From assembly GCA_017935365.1 (NCBI GenBank), contig JAGBHT010000007.1, positions 31,192 through 95,191 of the forward strand: a DNA stretch of 64,000 bases. Reading direction: 5' to 3'. The position numbers and the translations under genes were made by a program. Positions 45,548 through 55,039 of the stretch are shown here, in pieces; the first letter of the stretch is position 1, and the number at the start of each line of letters is the position of its first letter. Source of the DNA: Ruminiclostridium sp. GTDB taxonomy: Bacteria; Bacillota; Clostridia; Oscillospirales; Ruminococcaceae. The notes below the pieces were generated by a model that saw only the letters and a list, made by a program, of their open reading frames with translations, was not told the DNA's origin and made no database searches.

Positions 45548-46561
45548 TTACAGTATTATAGTCTTGAATGCCGCCGCACGGAGCAGTCTGTTATATACCG
45601 CAGTACCTACACCGGTCTTTTCGGGACAGCGTACATAGGCGCGCTTTGCTCCGAGTTCATCAGTCTTACGCAGTACCGCAAACAGGTTGTGTGCCTGCTC
45701 TGTTGCGCTTTCGCCATAGGATATTGTTGGTATCTCTATACCCTTTTCGTTGCCGAAAACAACGCCGTAAGTGCTGCCATCATTTCTGCTGTTCAAAAAC
45801 TCAGCCAGCTTTTCATCGCTGTTTGTTTCTATAATAGTTATGTCGGCTTTCGGCGAATAATGCTTGTACTTAACGCCGGGAGAGATTACTTTTTCGTTCT
45901 CATCGGGCTTTGCAAATACATTCTTGTCGGTTTCTGTCTTAGCAAAACGGTTCAGCATTTCTGCGGTTATCACGCCGGGACGCAGTACCTTTATACCTGT
46001 TCCGCCGTCCGTAAAGCAGATGACTGTACTTTCCACACCGTTACGGCATTCGCCGCCGTCTATTATCAGCGGGATCCTGCCGTTCATATCGGCATAAACG
46101 TGCTGTGCGGTTGTCGGACTTGGACTGCCCGAAAGATTGGCAGACGGTGCGGCAAGAGGTACTCCGCACATCTTTATAAGATTCAGCGTGTCCTCGTTGT
46201 CGGGCATTCTGACTGCCACCGTATCAAGTCCGCCGCTTGTCGTATCTGGGACTATATCTTTTTTCGGGAAGATCATCGTCAACGAACCGCTCCAGAAATG
46301 CTCGGCAAGGGTAAGCGCCAGCGGCGGTATCTCCTTTACCGAATTTTTCAGCATATCAAGGTCGCAGATATGGATTATCAGCGGATTATCCTGCGGTCTG
46401 CCCTTAGCCTTGAATATCTTTGCGCACGCCTCCGGGTTATATGCGTCTGCCGCCAGTCCGTACACCGTTTCGGTAGGGATCGCAACGACCTCGCCTTTCT
46501 TTATTAGCTCCGCCGCCTCGCATAATACCTCGTATGACGGCTTCTTTATCTCAGTTTTCAA
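45548..46561 (-). CDS. tsaC: L-threonylcarbamoyladenylate synthase (Sua5/YwlC type)
   Basis: 337 residues. Makes the threonylcarbamoyl-AMP used for the t6A modification of tRNAs reading ANN codons. YrdC domain: KKGEVVAIPTETVYGLAADA, AKGRPQDNPLIIH, LAAPSANLSGSPSPT; a C-terminal Sua5 domain follows (SPGVKYKHYSPKADI). The open frame runs back into prfA, but the only good site, AAGGTG, is placed six bases before a TTG at 46561, giving an N-terminus of the family length. It follows prfA by 16 bases. Confidence 0.92.
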   Translation of the reverse strand: MKTEIKKPSYEVLCEAAELIKKGEVVAIPTETVYGLAADAYNPEACAKIFKAKGRPQDNPLIIHICDLDMLKNSVKEIPPLALTLAEHFWSGSLTMIFPKKDIVPDTTSGGLDTVAVRMPDNEDTLNLIKMCGVPLAAPSANLSGSPSPTTAQHVYADMNGRIPLIIDGGECRNGVESTVICFTDGGTGIKVLRPGVITAEMLNRFAKTETDKNVFAKPDENEKVISPGVKYKHYSPKADITIIETNSDEKLAEFLNSRNDGSTYGVVFGNEKGIEIPTISYGESATEQAHNLFAVLRKTDELGAKRAYVRCPEKTGVGTAVYNRLLRAAAFKTIIL

Positions 46562-46577
46562 AAAAGTCACCTTATCT

Positions 46578-47657
46578 TTATTGATCGTTACCGCCTGCGG
46601 CAAGCTTTGCCGACCTGTCGGCAATCGCAAGTGCGTCAAACACCTCGTCGCAGTCGCCGTTCATGAACTGCTCAAGCTTGTACAGCGTAAGACCGATCCT
46701 GTGGTCTGTAACACGGCTCTGCGGATAGTTATATGTTCTGATTCGCTCGGAACGGTCGCCCGTACCTACCTGTATCTTACGTTCAGCCGCGATCTTGCTG
46801 TTCTGCTCGTTCAGCTTTGCTTCATACAGCTTACTGTACAGCATCTTCATAGCTTTGTCCTTGTTCTTGTACTGGCTTCGCTCTTCCTGGCACTCTACAA
46901 CAACGCCTGTCGGGTGGTGGATTATTCTTATAGCGGATTCGGTCTTGTTGATATGCTGACCGCCCGCACCGCTCGAACGGTAAGTCTGAAATTCGAGGTC
47001 GGCGGGATTTATCTCGACATCGACCTCTTCAACTTCGGGCAGTACCGCAACTGTAATAGTCGAGGTCTGTATCCTGCCCTGCGCTTCGGTTTCGGGGACG
47101 CGCTGAACACGGTGAACACCGCTCTCATATTTAAGTTTTGCGTATACGCCTTCGCCCTCAACCGAAAAACTGATTTCCTTATATCCGCCGAGTTCGGTGG
47201 GGTTAGAGCTTATCACTTCTGTTTTCCAACCCTTTGTCTGTGCATACATTGAGTACATCCTGAACATTGAGTTTGCAAACAGCGCCGCTTCTTCTCCGCC
47301 TGCACCGCCTCTTATTTCTATAATAACATTTCTGTCATCGTCCGGGTCTTTGGGCAGTAACAGAATTTTAAGCTCGTCGGTATACTCTTCCATAAGCTTT
47401 TTATTACTTTCGTACTGCTCCTGCACTATCTCCTTGAAATCCTTGTCAAGCCCGCCGTCCGACAGCATCTGCTCCGCCTCTTCATAATCCGCACGGGCAG
47501 TCTTGTACATTCTGTACTTATCAATGATCGGCGTCAGGTTCTTGAGTTCCTTCATCAAGTTCTTATACTGCTCCTGGTCGTTTATCACATTTATATCGGT
47601 AAGCTTTTCGTTTATTTCATCGAAACGCTTTTCCATTATTTCGAGTTTTTCTGTCAT
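46578..47657 (-). CDS. prfA: Peptide chain release factor 1
   Basis: 359 residues. Recognises UAA and UAG. The GGQ loop is SSGAGGQHINKTESAIR and the codon-recognition anticodon-like motif region lies around YKEISFSVEGEGVY-PETEAQGRIQTST (PETEAQGR holds the usual PxT equivalent). Start ATG 47657. Second gene of the DUF951-prfA-tsaC-coaE block. Confidence 0.96.
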   Translation of the reverse strand: MTEKLEIMEKRFDEINEKLTDINVINDQEQYKNLMKELKNLTPIIDKYRMYKTARADYEEAEQMLSDGGLDKDFKEIVQEQYESNKKLMEEYTDELKILLLPKDPDDDRNVIIEIRGGAGGEEAALFANSMFRMYSMYAQTKGWKTEVISSNPTELGGYKEISFSVEGEGVYAKLKYESGVHRVQRVPETEAQGRIQTSTITVAVLPEVEEVDVEINPADLEFQTYRSSGAGGQHINKTESAIRIIHHPTGVVVECQEERSQYKNKDKAMKMLYSKLYEAKLNEQNSKIAAERKIQVGTGDRSERIRTYNYPQSRVTDHRIGLTLYKLEQFMNGDCDEVFDALAIADRSAKLAAGGNDQ

Positions 47658-47709
47658 TGAATATTCTCCGTTTCACGTTAAAAATCAGAATAGCAAATTT
47701 AAATCAGGG

Positions 47710-47907
47710 CTATTTCTCCTCTTCGACGGCGTTACGGATAACCGACTTTATCTTTTTCTCACACTTTGAGCGGGGCGTCATGAATTCTCTTCCGCAGCCT
47801 GAGCATCTCAGCTTGAAATCCGCACCGACACGCAGTACAAGCATTTCCTTACTTCCGCAGGGGTGTTCCTTTTTCATTTTAAGAATATCTCCTACCTGAA
47901 TATCCAT
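47710..47907 (-). CDS. DUF951 family protein
   Basis: 65 residues, a compact beta-rich family found throughout Firmicutes: VGDILKMKKEHPCGSKEMLVLRVGADFKLRCSGCGREFMTPR. Three conserved cysteines (HPCG, CSGC) and a basic tail suggest zinc and nucleic-acid binding; its function is not known. Start ATG 47907 has AAAGGAG upstream. First gene of the prfA block. Confidence 0.9.
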   Translation of the reverse strand: MDIQVGDILKMKKEHPCGSKEMLVLRVGADFKLRCSGCGREFMTPRSKCEKKIKSVIRNAVEEEK

Positions 47908-47938
47908 TGTTCCGCTCCTTTCATCCGATATTTAATAT

Positions 47939-47967
47939 ATTGTACCACATTTTTGTCTGATTTGCAA
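47939..47967 (-). promoter_or_regulatory. Promoter of the DUF951-prfA operon
   Basis: TTGCAA (47962-47967), 17 bp, TACAAT (47939-47944) on the minus strand. Confidence 0.72.
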
Positions 47968-48054
47968 TTATTGAGTTAAATTTTATGTAAAATCTTCAGT
48001 GTGGATTACACCGCCCTATATGGGAATAATCATAATAAAACGGAGGAAAACAAA

Positions 48055-48381
48055 ATGAAAACAAATATTACAGCAAGATTCAACGACGCCGATACCGCAC
48101 AGCGTGTCGCCGTATATATAAACGCCTTGTACAACGCATCATTGGATATGTACACAACTCAGATCACCGACGGATATTACAGCTACGGCGGCATAGTCCC
48201 GATGACTGTTCCGGGTGCTGACTTTATGACTAATATATTCTGCCCCGTATTTCCCGAAAATACCACGCTTGATGAGATAGAAAACCGCCGCGGAGTTACG
48301 GCAAAGATACGTTGCAATAAAAACGACCTTGCGGAAATAACGCGATATATCATTAAAAACGGCGGACGTATAATTTTATAA
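48055..48381 (+). CDS. Small protein of unknown function (108 aa)
   Basis: Not recognised. 108 residues, no signal peptide or membrane segment. The opening TNITARFNDADTAQRVAVYINAL and the closing DLAEITRYIIKNGGRIIL look like the first and last strand-helix units of a ferredoxin-like fold, as in stress proteins that begin ARFxDxxTA, but this is only a resemblance. Start ATG 48055 has CGGAGG nine bases upstream; the frame opens earlier at 48001 with no site. No clear terminator follows. Confidence 0.75.
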   Translation: MKTNITARFNDADTAQRVAVYINALYNASLDMYTTQITDGYYSYGGIVPMTVPGADFMTNIFCPVFPENTTLDEIENRRGVTAKIRCNKNDLAEITRYIIKNGGRIIL

Positions 48382-48418
48382 AATCACCCCGATATTTGCA
48401 TTTTATACAAAGAAACGC

Positions 48419-48447
48419 TTGATTTTAATGTCGAAAAATGCTATAAT
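48419..48447 (+). promoter_or_regulatory. Promoter of the diguanylate cyclase gene
   Basis: TTGATT (48419-48424), 17 bp, TATAAT (48442-48447). Confidence 0.7.
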
Positions 48448-48498
48448 TTTGATAATATATAAGACAGTTAAAAACTGATTTATAGGGAGGGGTGCCCT

Positions 48499-50184
48499 GT
48501 GAAATCTATCCGTAATAAATTTGTATTGCTGATGATAGGCTGTGTGATGATATGCTCGATTGCCATCGGCTCGATAAGTGTTGTCGGTGTAGACAGCATT
48601 TCAAAAGAAAACGCCGAAACTATAATGCAGTTGCAGGCTTCTACCAGCACAGAGAGCATTGACCGGCTTTTTTCTTCTGTTGAGCTTGCCATGAATACTT
48701 GTTACGATTATGCGCTTAACCGTTTCCACAGCATTTCCGAATTTCAAAGCGATCCCGACAAACTGACCGACTATAACGACGCTGTGGGTCAGCTTATCAA
48801 GAATGTTATGTCGAATACCGACGCTTCTATCTGCGGATATATCCGTTACAACCCGGAACTGAAGCTTTCTTCCGACGGTGTATTCTGGGTAAAGGACAGC
48901 CGCAATGAAAGAATAAACTCGCACAAACTCACCGATATAGAGGAGTATGACGAGGACGACACCGAACACGTTGCGTGGTACTACCAGCCACTTAAAGCCA
49001 GAAAACCTATCTGGATAGACCCTTACATAAACAAGAACCTGAGCGATATTTACATGATATCGTATGTTATACCGCTCTATGACGAAAGCGGAACTGCGGT
49101 CGGCGTTATCGGTATGGATATAGATATGCGCCGCATCATCTCAATGATAAATGAAATTAAGCTGTATCAAACAGGCTACGCCTTTTTGTGCGACAGCAGC
49201 GGCAACATAGTTTATCATAAGCAGTTCCCTGACGGTATATCGGTAGATGAACTTAAAAACAACAATCAGCTGAAAGTGATCGACAATCAGTTTGATGAAG
49301 AAGATTTCGGCGACGTCATAACGATACTTAACTATGAGGGCGAAAAGCGCAAGCTCTGTGCGAAAGAGCTTTCAAACGGTATGAGCATTGTCATCACCGT
49401 TCCCGAAAGCGAAATAAACGAAAAGCGCACATCGGTAATGATTCACGATACCATAGCGGCTGCAATCGCTCTTATAGTGGCATCACTGCTTACTTTACAG
49501 TTCACCAATATTATCGTAAAGCCTATAAAGCACCTCACGGATGTTTCAAAGAAAATCTCTACAGGCGACCTTGACGTTGAGATCGAATGTAAAACAAAGG
49601 ACGAGATCGGCGTACTTGCCGCACGTTATAGCGACACCGTAAAGATGCTCAAAAAATACATCGACAAGATAAATAAGCAGGCATATACCGATGCCGCGAC
49701 AGATGTCGGCAACAAGGCGGCATATCAGGACGCAGTACAGCGCATCGACAAGATGAGCCATCACAATAACGGTGATTATGCGGTATTTGTCATGGATATC
49801 AATTATCTTAAAATGTACAACGACAAATACGGTCACGAGTTCGGTGATATGCTGATATCCGATGCAAGCTCGATAATAAAGCGTATCTTCGGCAAATATA
49901 ACATATTCCGCATAGGCGGCGATGAATTTGCGGCATTGATAAACGCCCCTGAGGACGGACTTTGCGAAAAGCTTGTAAAAGAATTCAAAGCCGAGCAGGA
50001 ACTGTTCAACCGCAACGCAAAGCACTATGAACTTGGAGTACGCATAGCAGTCGGATATGCCGTAAATTCGGCGGACGACAACGACTATGTTGACGTGTTC
50101 AAACGTGCAGACAAGCAAATGTATATCGACAAGCAGGAGATCAAAAAGACAGCACGGGCTGTCGGCTATGTTGATAACAGATAA
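48499..50184 (+). CDS. Diguanylate cyclase with Cache and HAMP domains
   Basis: 561 residues. Membrane segment 1 at about 9-30, a Cache-type extracellular sensor (about 35-310, with YYQPLKARKPIWIDPYINKN and GVIGMDIDM), segment 2 (about 318-338), HAMP (340-392) and GGDEF domain (about 400-555). Active-site GGDEF is intact (FRIGGDEFAAL), with NYLKMYNDKYGHEFGD upstream. It should make cyclic di-GMP in response to an outside ligand. The I-site RxxD is not obvious. Starts with GTG 48499 behind GGGAGGGG. Confidence 0.9.
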   Translation: MKSIRNKFVLLMIGCVMICSIAIGSISVVGVDSISKENAETIMQLQASTSTESIDRLFSSVELAMNTCYDYALNRFHSISEFQSDPDKLTDYNDAVGQLIKNVMSNTDASICGYIRYNPELKLSSDGVFWVKDSRNERINSHKLTDIEEYDEDDTEHVAWYYQPLKARKPIWIDPYINKNLSDIYMISYVIPLYDESGTAVGVIGMDIDMRRIISMINEIKLYQTGYAFLCDSSGNIVYHKQFPDGISVDELKNNNQLKVIDNQFDEEDFGDVITILNYEGEKRKLCAKELSNGMSIVITVPESEINEKRTSVMIHDTIAAAIALIVASLLTLQFTNIIVKPIKHLTDVSKKISTGDLDVEIECKTKDEIGVLAARYSDTVKMLKKYIDKINKQAYTDAATDVGNKAAYQDAVQRIDKMSHHNNGDYAVFVMDINYLKMYNDKYGHEFGDMLISDASSIIKRIFGKYNIFRIGGDEFAALINAPEDGLCEKLVKEFKAEQELFNRNAKHYELGVRIAVGYAVNSADDNDYVDVFKRADKQMYIDKQEIKKTARAVGYVDNR

Positions 50185-50196
50185 GAAGAATATGAA

Positions 50197-50235
50197 ACGG
50201 CGCTCTGCAGTAAATGCGGAGCGCCGTTGTTTTTA
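50197..50235 (+). terminator. Terminator of the diguanylate cyclase gene
   Basis: ACGGCGCTC / GAGCGCCGT with inner TGCA/TGCG, followed by TGTTTTTA. Its T run overlaps the stop codon of the convergent clpC. Confidence 0.85.
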
Positions 50236-52644
50236 TCCGTTGTTTCTGCTTATATCGCACAACTTTTTTACCGTATAACCGTCGCTGTCCGATATATCGG
50301 CATATATCCCGTCACCGGAAGTAAACTCGCCGCTTATTATTCCGTCCGATATAAAATTCATCACGTTTTTATCAATTAGCTTAGCTATCGGTCGTGCGCC
50401 CTCGTACATTTTCTCTGCGTCTGCGCATATCCTGTCTTTCAGGCGCTCGCTCCACGAAAGCGTTATACCCCGGCGAGCGCACCTTCCGGCAAGCTCCGAC
50501 AGCATATTGCCGCATATCTGACGGTAATCTTCCGCGCTCAGTTCGTTGAACACGATCACTTCGTCCACCCTGGCGAGAAATTCAGGGCGGAAATATTCTT
50601 TCAGCTCGTTTCTTATAAGCTCAGACATCTCATTTTGTCTTTGTCCCGTACCGAATCCAAGCCTGCCCTTACCGCCGCTTATAAGTCTGCTTCCTATATT
50701 TCCGGTCATTATTATGACTGTGTTTGTGAAATCAGCAGTTCTGCCCGCAGAATCGGTAAGGTGTCCGTCGTCCAGCACCTGTAGCAGTATATCGAATATA
50801 TCCGGGTGCGCTTTTTCTATTTCATCAAACAATACAACGCTGTACGGTGTTTGCCTTACTCTGTCAATAAGTTTTCCGCCGTCCTCATACCCTACATAAC
50901 CCGCAGGCGCGCCTATAAGCTTTGACACCGAATGCTTTTCGCTGTATTCTGACATATCAAAACGTATCAGAGCCTTTTCATCATCGAACAATGCCCTTGC
51001 AAGCTCCTTACAGCACTTTGTCTTACCTACTCCGCTTGTTCCGAGGAATATAAACGAACCTACCGGGCGGTGCTCGTCTGACAGTCCCGAGCGCCCTCTT
51101 CTTACCGCATTCGCAATAGCAGATATTGCCGCGCTCTGACCCGTAATTCTTTCCGAAAGTATCTTTTCAAGCTCAGAAAGCTTCTTTGCGTTTCCGTCGT
51201 CACAGCTGACAGGTATTCCCGTATAGCTTGTCACGACATCGGAGATATTCTTTTCGGTAAGCACAGCAATATGACCATCCGAAGCGGTCTCAGCCGCTAC
51301 CGCTTTTTCTTCTTCCCGTATGCGCAGAGCAAGCGCAAAATCCTTGTTGTTTATCGCTTTTATTTTCCTTTCGGACAACTCCCTGAGCCTTGCACTCTTA
51401 TCAGCGCTTTCTTCATTTACGCTTGCCATAGCCCTTACTTTAGCCGCTGCTTCGTCTATCAGATCTATCGCCTTGTCTGGGAGAAAGCGGTCGTTTATAT
51501 ACCTTGCAGAAAGCACAGCCGCCGCTTTTATAACATTGTCGGTTATCTTTACGTTGTGATAACTCTCATAGCGCTCTTTGAGCCCACTGAGAATAGTGAT
51601 CGTTTCGTTTATATCGGGTTCCGATACGCTGACAGGCTGTAAACGGCGATCAAGTGCCGCGTCCTTTTCGATATATTTTTTATATTCGGCATTGGTGGTC
51701 GCTCCTATAAGCCGTATCTCCCCGCGTGCAAGCATCGGCTTCAGGATATTTGCCGCGTCTATAGCACCCTCAGCCGCACCCGCACCGACAATGTTGTGGA
51801 TCTCGTCAATGAAAACTATGATATTCCCGTCGTTTCTTATCTCGTCAAAAACGTTTTTGAGCCGTTCTTCAAAATCACCCCGGTATTTTGCCCCCGCAAG
51901 CATCGCCGTTATATCAAGCACATAGATCTGCTTTGTCTTAAGCTCGGCAGGAACATTGCCCTGCGCAATCCTGATTGCAAGTCCCTCTGCAATAGCGGTC
52001 TTGCCCACACCGGGTTCTCCTACAAGGCAAGGATTGTTCTTTGAGCGCCTGAGAAGTATCTCGATGACCCTGGCGGTCTCCTTTTCACGGCAAAGACAAG
52101 GGTCAAGTTTTCCTTTGCGCGCCGCCTCGGTAAGATCCCTGCCGTATTTTGCAAGCGTCGATGACAAGACTTTGCCGGCTTTTTCATTTCCGTTTGAGCT
52201 TTGCGTCGTTTTCTTCAGCGGATCTGCGCTTCTGTTTATTACCGCCTCGCTGTCAAGACCCGTATCACGCAGAAATATAGACGCATAGCACTCGTTGTCA
52301 CGCATTATCGCACGCAGAATATGTTCTGTACCGGCGGCGTTTCTGCCGGAATTTCTTGCTATCAGTACCGCCGCCTCAAGTATGCGCTTACTTCTCGGCG
52401 TAAAATCCGATACATCGAGCGTTGTCGGCAGACCCTTGCCGATAAGCGAGTTTATCCGCGAAATGACTGCGGCAGGCGTTACACCGTTTTGCTCAAGTAT
52501 CATATATGCTACTCCGCCTTTACAGGCGCACAGCCCGTATAAAATATGTTCACTGCCAACATAGGTATGCCCCATACTCATAGCGCAGGTAAGCGCACAG
52601 GTAAGCGCATCGTTTGCTTTATCCGTAAATCCGTTGAATTCCAT
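50233..52644 (-). CDS. clpC: ClpC-type AAA+ ATPase
   Basis: 803 residues. Unfoldase partner of ClpP. N domain with two repeats (about 1-145), first AAA module with GEPGVGKTAIAEGLA and FIDEIHNIVGAG, UVR-like coiled M domain (about 410-460), second module with GTSGVGKTKCCKELA, LFDEIEKAHPDIF and GNIGS, and a ClpP-docking tripeptide LGF in GRLGFGTG. It is not in the ctsR-mcsA-mcsB operon usual for Bacillus and stands alone; I see no CtsR heptad repeat before it. Start ATG 52644. Confidence 0.93.
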   Translation of the reverse strand: MEFNGFTDKANDALTCALTCAMSMGHTYVGSEHILYGLCACKGGVAYMILEQNGVTPAAVISRINSLIGKGLPTTLDVSDFTPRSKRILEAAVLIARNSGRNAAGTEHILRAIMRDNECYASIFLRDTGLDSEAVINRSADPLKKTTQSSNGNEKAGKVLSSTLAKYGRDLTEAARKGKLDPCLCREKETARVIEILLRRSKNNPCLVGEPGVGKTAIAEGLAIRIAQGNVPAELKTKQIYVLDITAMLAGAKYRGDFEERLKNVFDEIRNDGNIIVFIDEIHNIVGAGAAEGAIDAANILKPMLARGEIRLIGATTNAEYKKYIEKDAALDRRLQPVSVSEPDINETITILSGLKERYESYHNVKITDNVIKAAAVLSARYINDRFLPDKAIDLIDEAAAKVRAMASVNEESADKSARLRELSERKIKAINNKDFALALRIREEEKAVAAETASDGHIAVLTEKNISDVVTSYTGIPVSCDDGNAKKLSELEKILSERITGQSAAISAIANAVRRGRSGLSDEHRPVGSFIFLGTSGVGKTKCCKELARALFDDEKALIRFDMSEYSEKHSVSKLIGAPAGYVGYEDGGKLIDRVRQTPYSVVLFDEIEKAHPDIFDILLQVLDDGHLTDSAGRTADFTNTVIIMTGNIGSRLISGGKGRLGFGTGQRQNEMSELIRNELKEYFRPEFLARVDEVIVFNELSAEDYRQICGNMLSELAGRCARRGITLSWSERLKDRICADAEKMYEGARPIAKLIDKNVMNFISDGIISGEFTSGDGIYADISDSDGYTVKKLCDISRNNG

Positions 52645-52807
52645 ACCCCGACCGCCTTTCTCATATACAATTATAGGCAGATTTTTTCTCTTTAATCACA
52701 AAATAAAGGAATAAATTGCAGTAACACATTTTTATCTGTGGCATATTATGTACTATGAGCGACGCTCAAACGGCTCAGCTCAAATAATACAACGGAGGAA
52801 ACATATT

Positions 52808-52951
52808 ATGTTCTGTTCAAACAACTCTTGCTGGTGGATCATCATCCTCATTCTCTTATTCTCTTGCTGCGGCGGTTGCGGCGGCTGTGGTAACAACGAC
52901 TGCGGTTGTGGCGGCGGTTGCGGTAACAACTGCGGAGGATGCGGCTGCTGA
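52808..52951 (+). CDS. Cys/Gly-rich small membrane protein (47 aa)
   Basis: 47 residues: a short polar start with Cys3 and Cys8, one hydrophobic stretch (WWIIILILLFSCC, 9-21), then a tail made almost entirely of Gly, Cys, Asn. Twelve cysteines and thirteen glycines in total. Similar small proteins in Clostridia carry the automatic label 'chorion class high-cysteine protein'; no function is known. ATG 52808 has ACGGAGG nine bases upstream and a terminator follows, so it is a real single gene. It could bind metal or be cross-linked at the envelope; no modification enzyme is encoded next to it. Confidence 0.82.
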   Translation: MFCSNNSCWWIIILILLFSCCGGCGGCGNNDCGCGGGCGNNCGGCGC

Positions 52952-52969
52952 TAACAGCACCAAAACCGG

Positions 52970-52989
52970 GGAGTCCCTGCGGGGACTCC
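52970..52989 (+). terminator. Terminator after the Cys/Gly-rich gene
   Basis: GGAGTCCC / GGGACTCC stem, then TTATTTTTTG. Confidence 0.88.
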
Positions 52990-53128
52990 TTATTTTTTGT
53001 GAAAAATAAACAAGTGAAACTTTTATCACTTGTACAAAATTATCTAAATATAATCTAGTAAAAATCACGGGAAATGAGTATAATTATAAGGATAAAGACA
53101 GAATTTATGCGAAGAAGGAGACTTGACG

Positions 53129-54961
53129 TTGAAAAGAGAAGATTTAAGAAATATAGCGATCATCGCACACGTTGACCACGGTAAGACAACACTGGTCGAT
53201 GAAATGCTGAAGCAGGGCGGCGTATTCCGTGACAATCAGGAAGTAGAAGACCGTGTAATGGACAGCAACGCGCTCGAAAGAGAACGTGGTATCACCATCC
53301 TTGCAAAGAATGCCGCAGCACACTATAACGGAGTTAAGATAAACATAGTAGACACTCCCGGCCACGCCGATTTCTCAGGCGAGGTTGAACGTATATTAAA
53401 GATGGTAAACGGCGTACTGCTCCTTGTAGACAGCTTTGAAGGTACAATGCCCCAGACAAGATTCGTTCTTCAGAAGGCGCTCGACTTAGGTCTTAAGGTA
53501 ATAGTTGTCGTAAATAAAACAGACCGGCCCGATGCAAGAAACAAGGAAGTCGTTGACGAGGTACTCGAACTTCTGCTTGACCTTGACGCATCCGACGAAC
53601 AGCTTGACAGCCCCGTCATCTTCTGCTCCGGCAGAAACGGTGTTGCGTCATATTCTCCCGATGTTATGGGTGAGAACTTCAAGCCTCTGTTCGACAAGAT
53701 AATCGAGCATATTCCCTGCCCCGAGGGCGACCCCGACGGCGATTTACAGCTCCTCGTTTCTTCTATCGACTACAACGATTATGTAGGTAGGATCGCAGTC
53801 GGCAGGATAGAAAGAGGTACAATAAAGCAGAACCAGGAAGTTATGGTCTGCGACTACAACGGCTCACACAAGCCGTTCAAGTCAAAGGTCGTAAGCCTTT
53901 ACACATTTGAGGGTATGAACAAGGTTCCCGTAACCGAGGCTACTATTGGCGATATCGTATGTTTATCGGGTATCGAGGGTATCACGATCGGTCAGACTAT
54001 CTGTGCCGTAAGCAATCCCGAACCGCTCCCCTTTGTAAAGATAAGCGAACCTACAGTAGAAATGACATTCTCGGTAAATGACAGCCCGTTTGCAGGCAGA
54101 GAGGGTAAGTTCGTTACATCACGTCAGATAAGAGAACGTCTTCATAAGGAACTATTAAAGGACGTATCGCTCAGAGTAACAGACAGCGAAAACTCCGATG
54201 CATATAATGTAGCCGGCAGAGGCGAAATGCACCTTTCAATCCTTATTGAAACAATGCGCCGTGAGGGCTATGAGCTTTCAGTAAGTACTCCCCGTGTACT
54301 GTTCAAGGAAATTGACGGCGTAAGATGTGAACCTATCGAACGTCTTGTAATAGATGTACCTGATAACTGCGTCGGTTCTGTTATGGAGAAGATGGGTGTC
54401 AGAAAGGCAGAGCTTGTTCATATGCAGCCTGTAGGCAACAGAACAAGAATTGAGTTCCTTATCCCCTCAAGAGGATTGTTCGGTTACAGAAGCGAGTTTA
54501 TGACCGATACAAAGGGTGAAGGCGTACTGAATACCGTATTCGACAGCTACCGTCCATATATGGGTGAAATCCCCACCAGAACGGTCGGTTCGCTTGTTGC
54601 TTTTGAATCGGGTACGGCTATGGCTTACGGTCTGTTTAACGCACAGGACAGAGGTACACTGTTCATAGACGCAGGTGTTCCTGTTTACGAAGGAATGGTT
54701 GTCGGAGTTTCTCCCAAGGCAGGCGACATAAACGTCAATGTCTGCAAGAAAAAGCACCTTACAAATACAAGAGCCAGCGGCAGTGATGACGCATTAAGAC
54801 TTATCCCCTACAAGAGAATGAGCCTTGAAGAGAGCCTTGAATTTATAAACGACGATGAGCTTGTCGAGGTAACTCCCAAGACGATAAGAATCAGAAAGAA
54901 GATTCTCGATAACGATCTTCGTGCAAAGGAAGACGCTAAGAGAAGAAAGCAGAACGCTTAA
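53129..54961 (+). CDS. typA: Ribosome-associated GTPase TypA/BipA
   Basis: 610 residues. Translational GTPase related to EF-G, involved in ribosome assembly and stress growth. G1 AHVDHGKTT, switch region [12 protein letters not shown]3 DTPGHADF, G4 NKTDRPDAR, then EF-G-like domains and the TypA-specific C-terminal domain. The likely start is a TTG at 53129, eight bases after AAGGAG; a TTG at 53123 would be only two bases from the site. Monocistronic with a good terminator. Confidence 0.96.
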   Translation: MKREDLRNIAIIAHVDHGKTTLVDEMLKQGGVFRDNQEVEDRVMDSNALERERGITILAKNAAAHYNGVKINIVDTPGHADFSGEVERILKMVNGVLLLVDSFEGTMPQTRFVLQKALDLGLKVIVVVNKTDRPDARNKEVVDEVLELLLDLDASDEQLDSPVIFCSGRNGVASYSPDVMGENFKPLFDKIIEHIPCPEGDPDGDLQLLVSSIDYNDYVGRIAVGRIERGTIKQNQEVMVCDYNGSHKPFKSKVVSLYTFEGMNKVPVTEATIGDIVCLSGIEGITIGQTICAVSNPEPLPFVKISEPTVEMTFSVNDSPFAGREGKFVTSRQIRERLHKELLKDVSLRVTDSENSDAYNVAGRGEMHLSILIETMRREGYELSVSTPRVLFKEIDGVRCEPIERLVIDVPDNCVGSVMEKMGVRKAELVHMQPVGNRTRIEFLIPSRGLFGYRSEFMTDTKGEGVLNTVFDSYRPYMGEIPTRTVGSLVAFESGTAMAYGLFNAQDRGTLFIDAGVPVYEGMVVGVSPKAGDINVNVCKKKHLTNTRASGSDDALRLIPYKRMSLEESLEFINDDELVEVTPKTIRIRKKILDNDLRAKEDAKRRKQNA

Positions 54962-54981
54962 GATATGATATGATATGATAA

Positions 54982-55013
54982 AAGCTGTGGTTTCAAAATC
55001 GAAATCACAGCTT
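54982..55013. terminator. typA terminator, possibly bidirectional
   Basis: AAGCTGTGGTTTC / GAAATCACAGCTT stem with TTTTTTATA on the plus strand. On the minus strand it would also stop transcripts of the large RNA, with TTTTATCATA behind. Confidence 0.88.
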
Positions 55014-55039
55014 TTTTATATTTCACATTATCGGCACAA

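Noticed and set aside
45689..47252. Two long plus-strand open frames (272 and 371 codons) opposite tsaC and prfA
   Set aside because: Both lie exactly over well-defined minus-strand genes, have low-complexity or implausible composition and no start signals.
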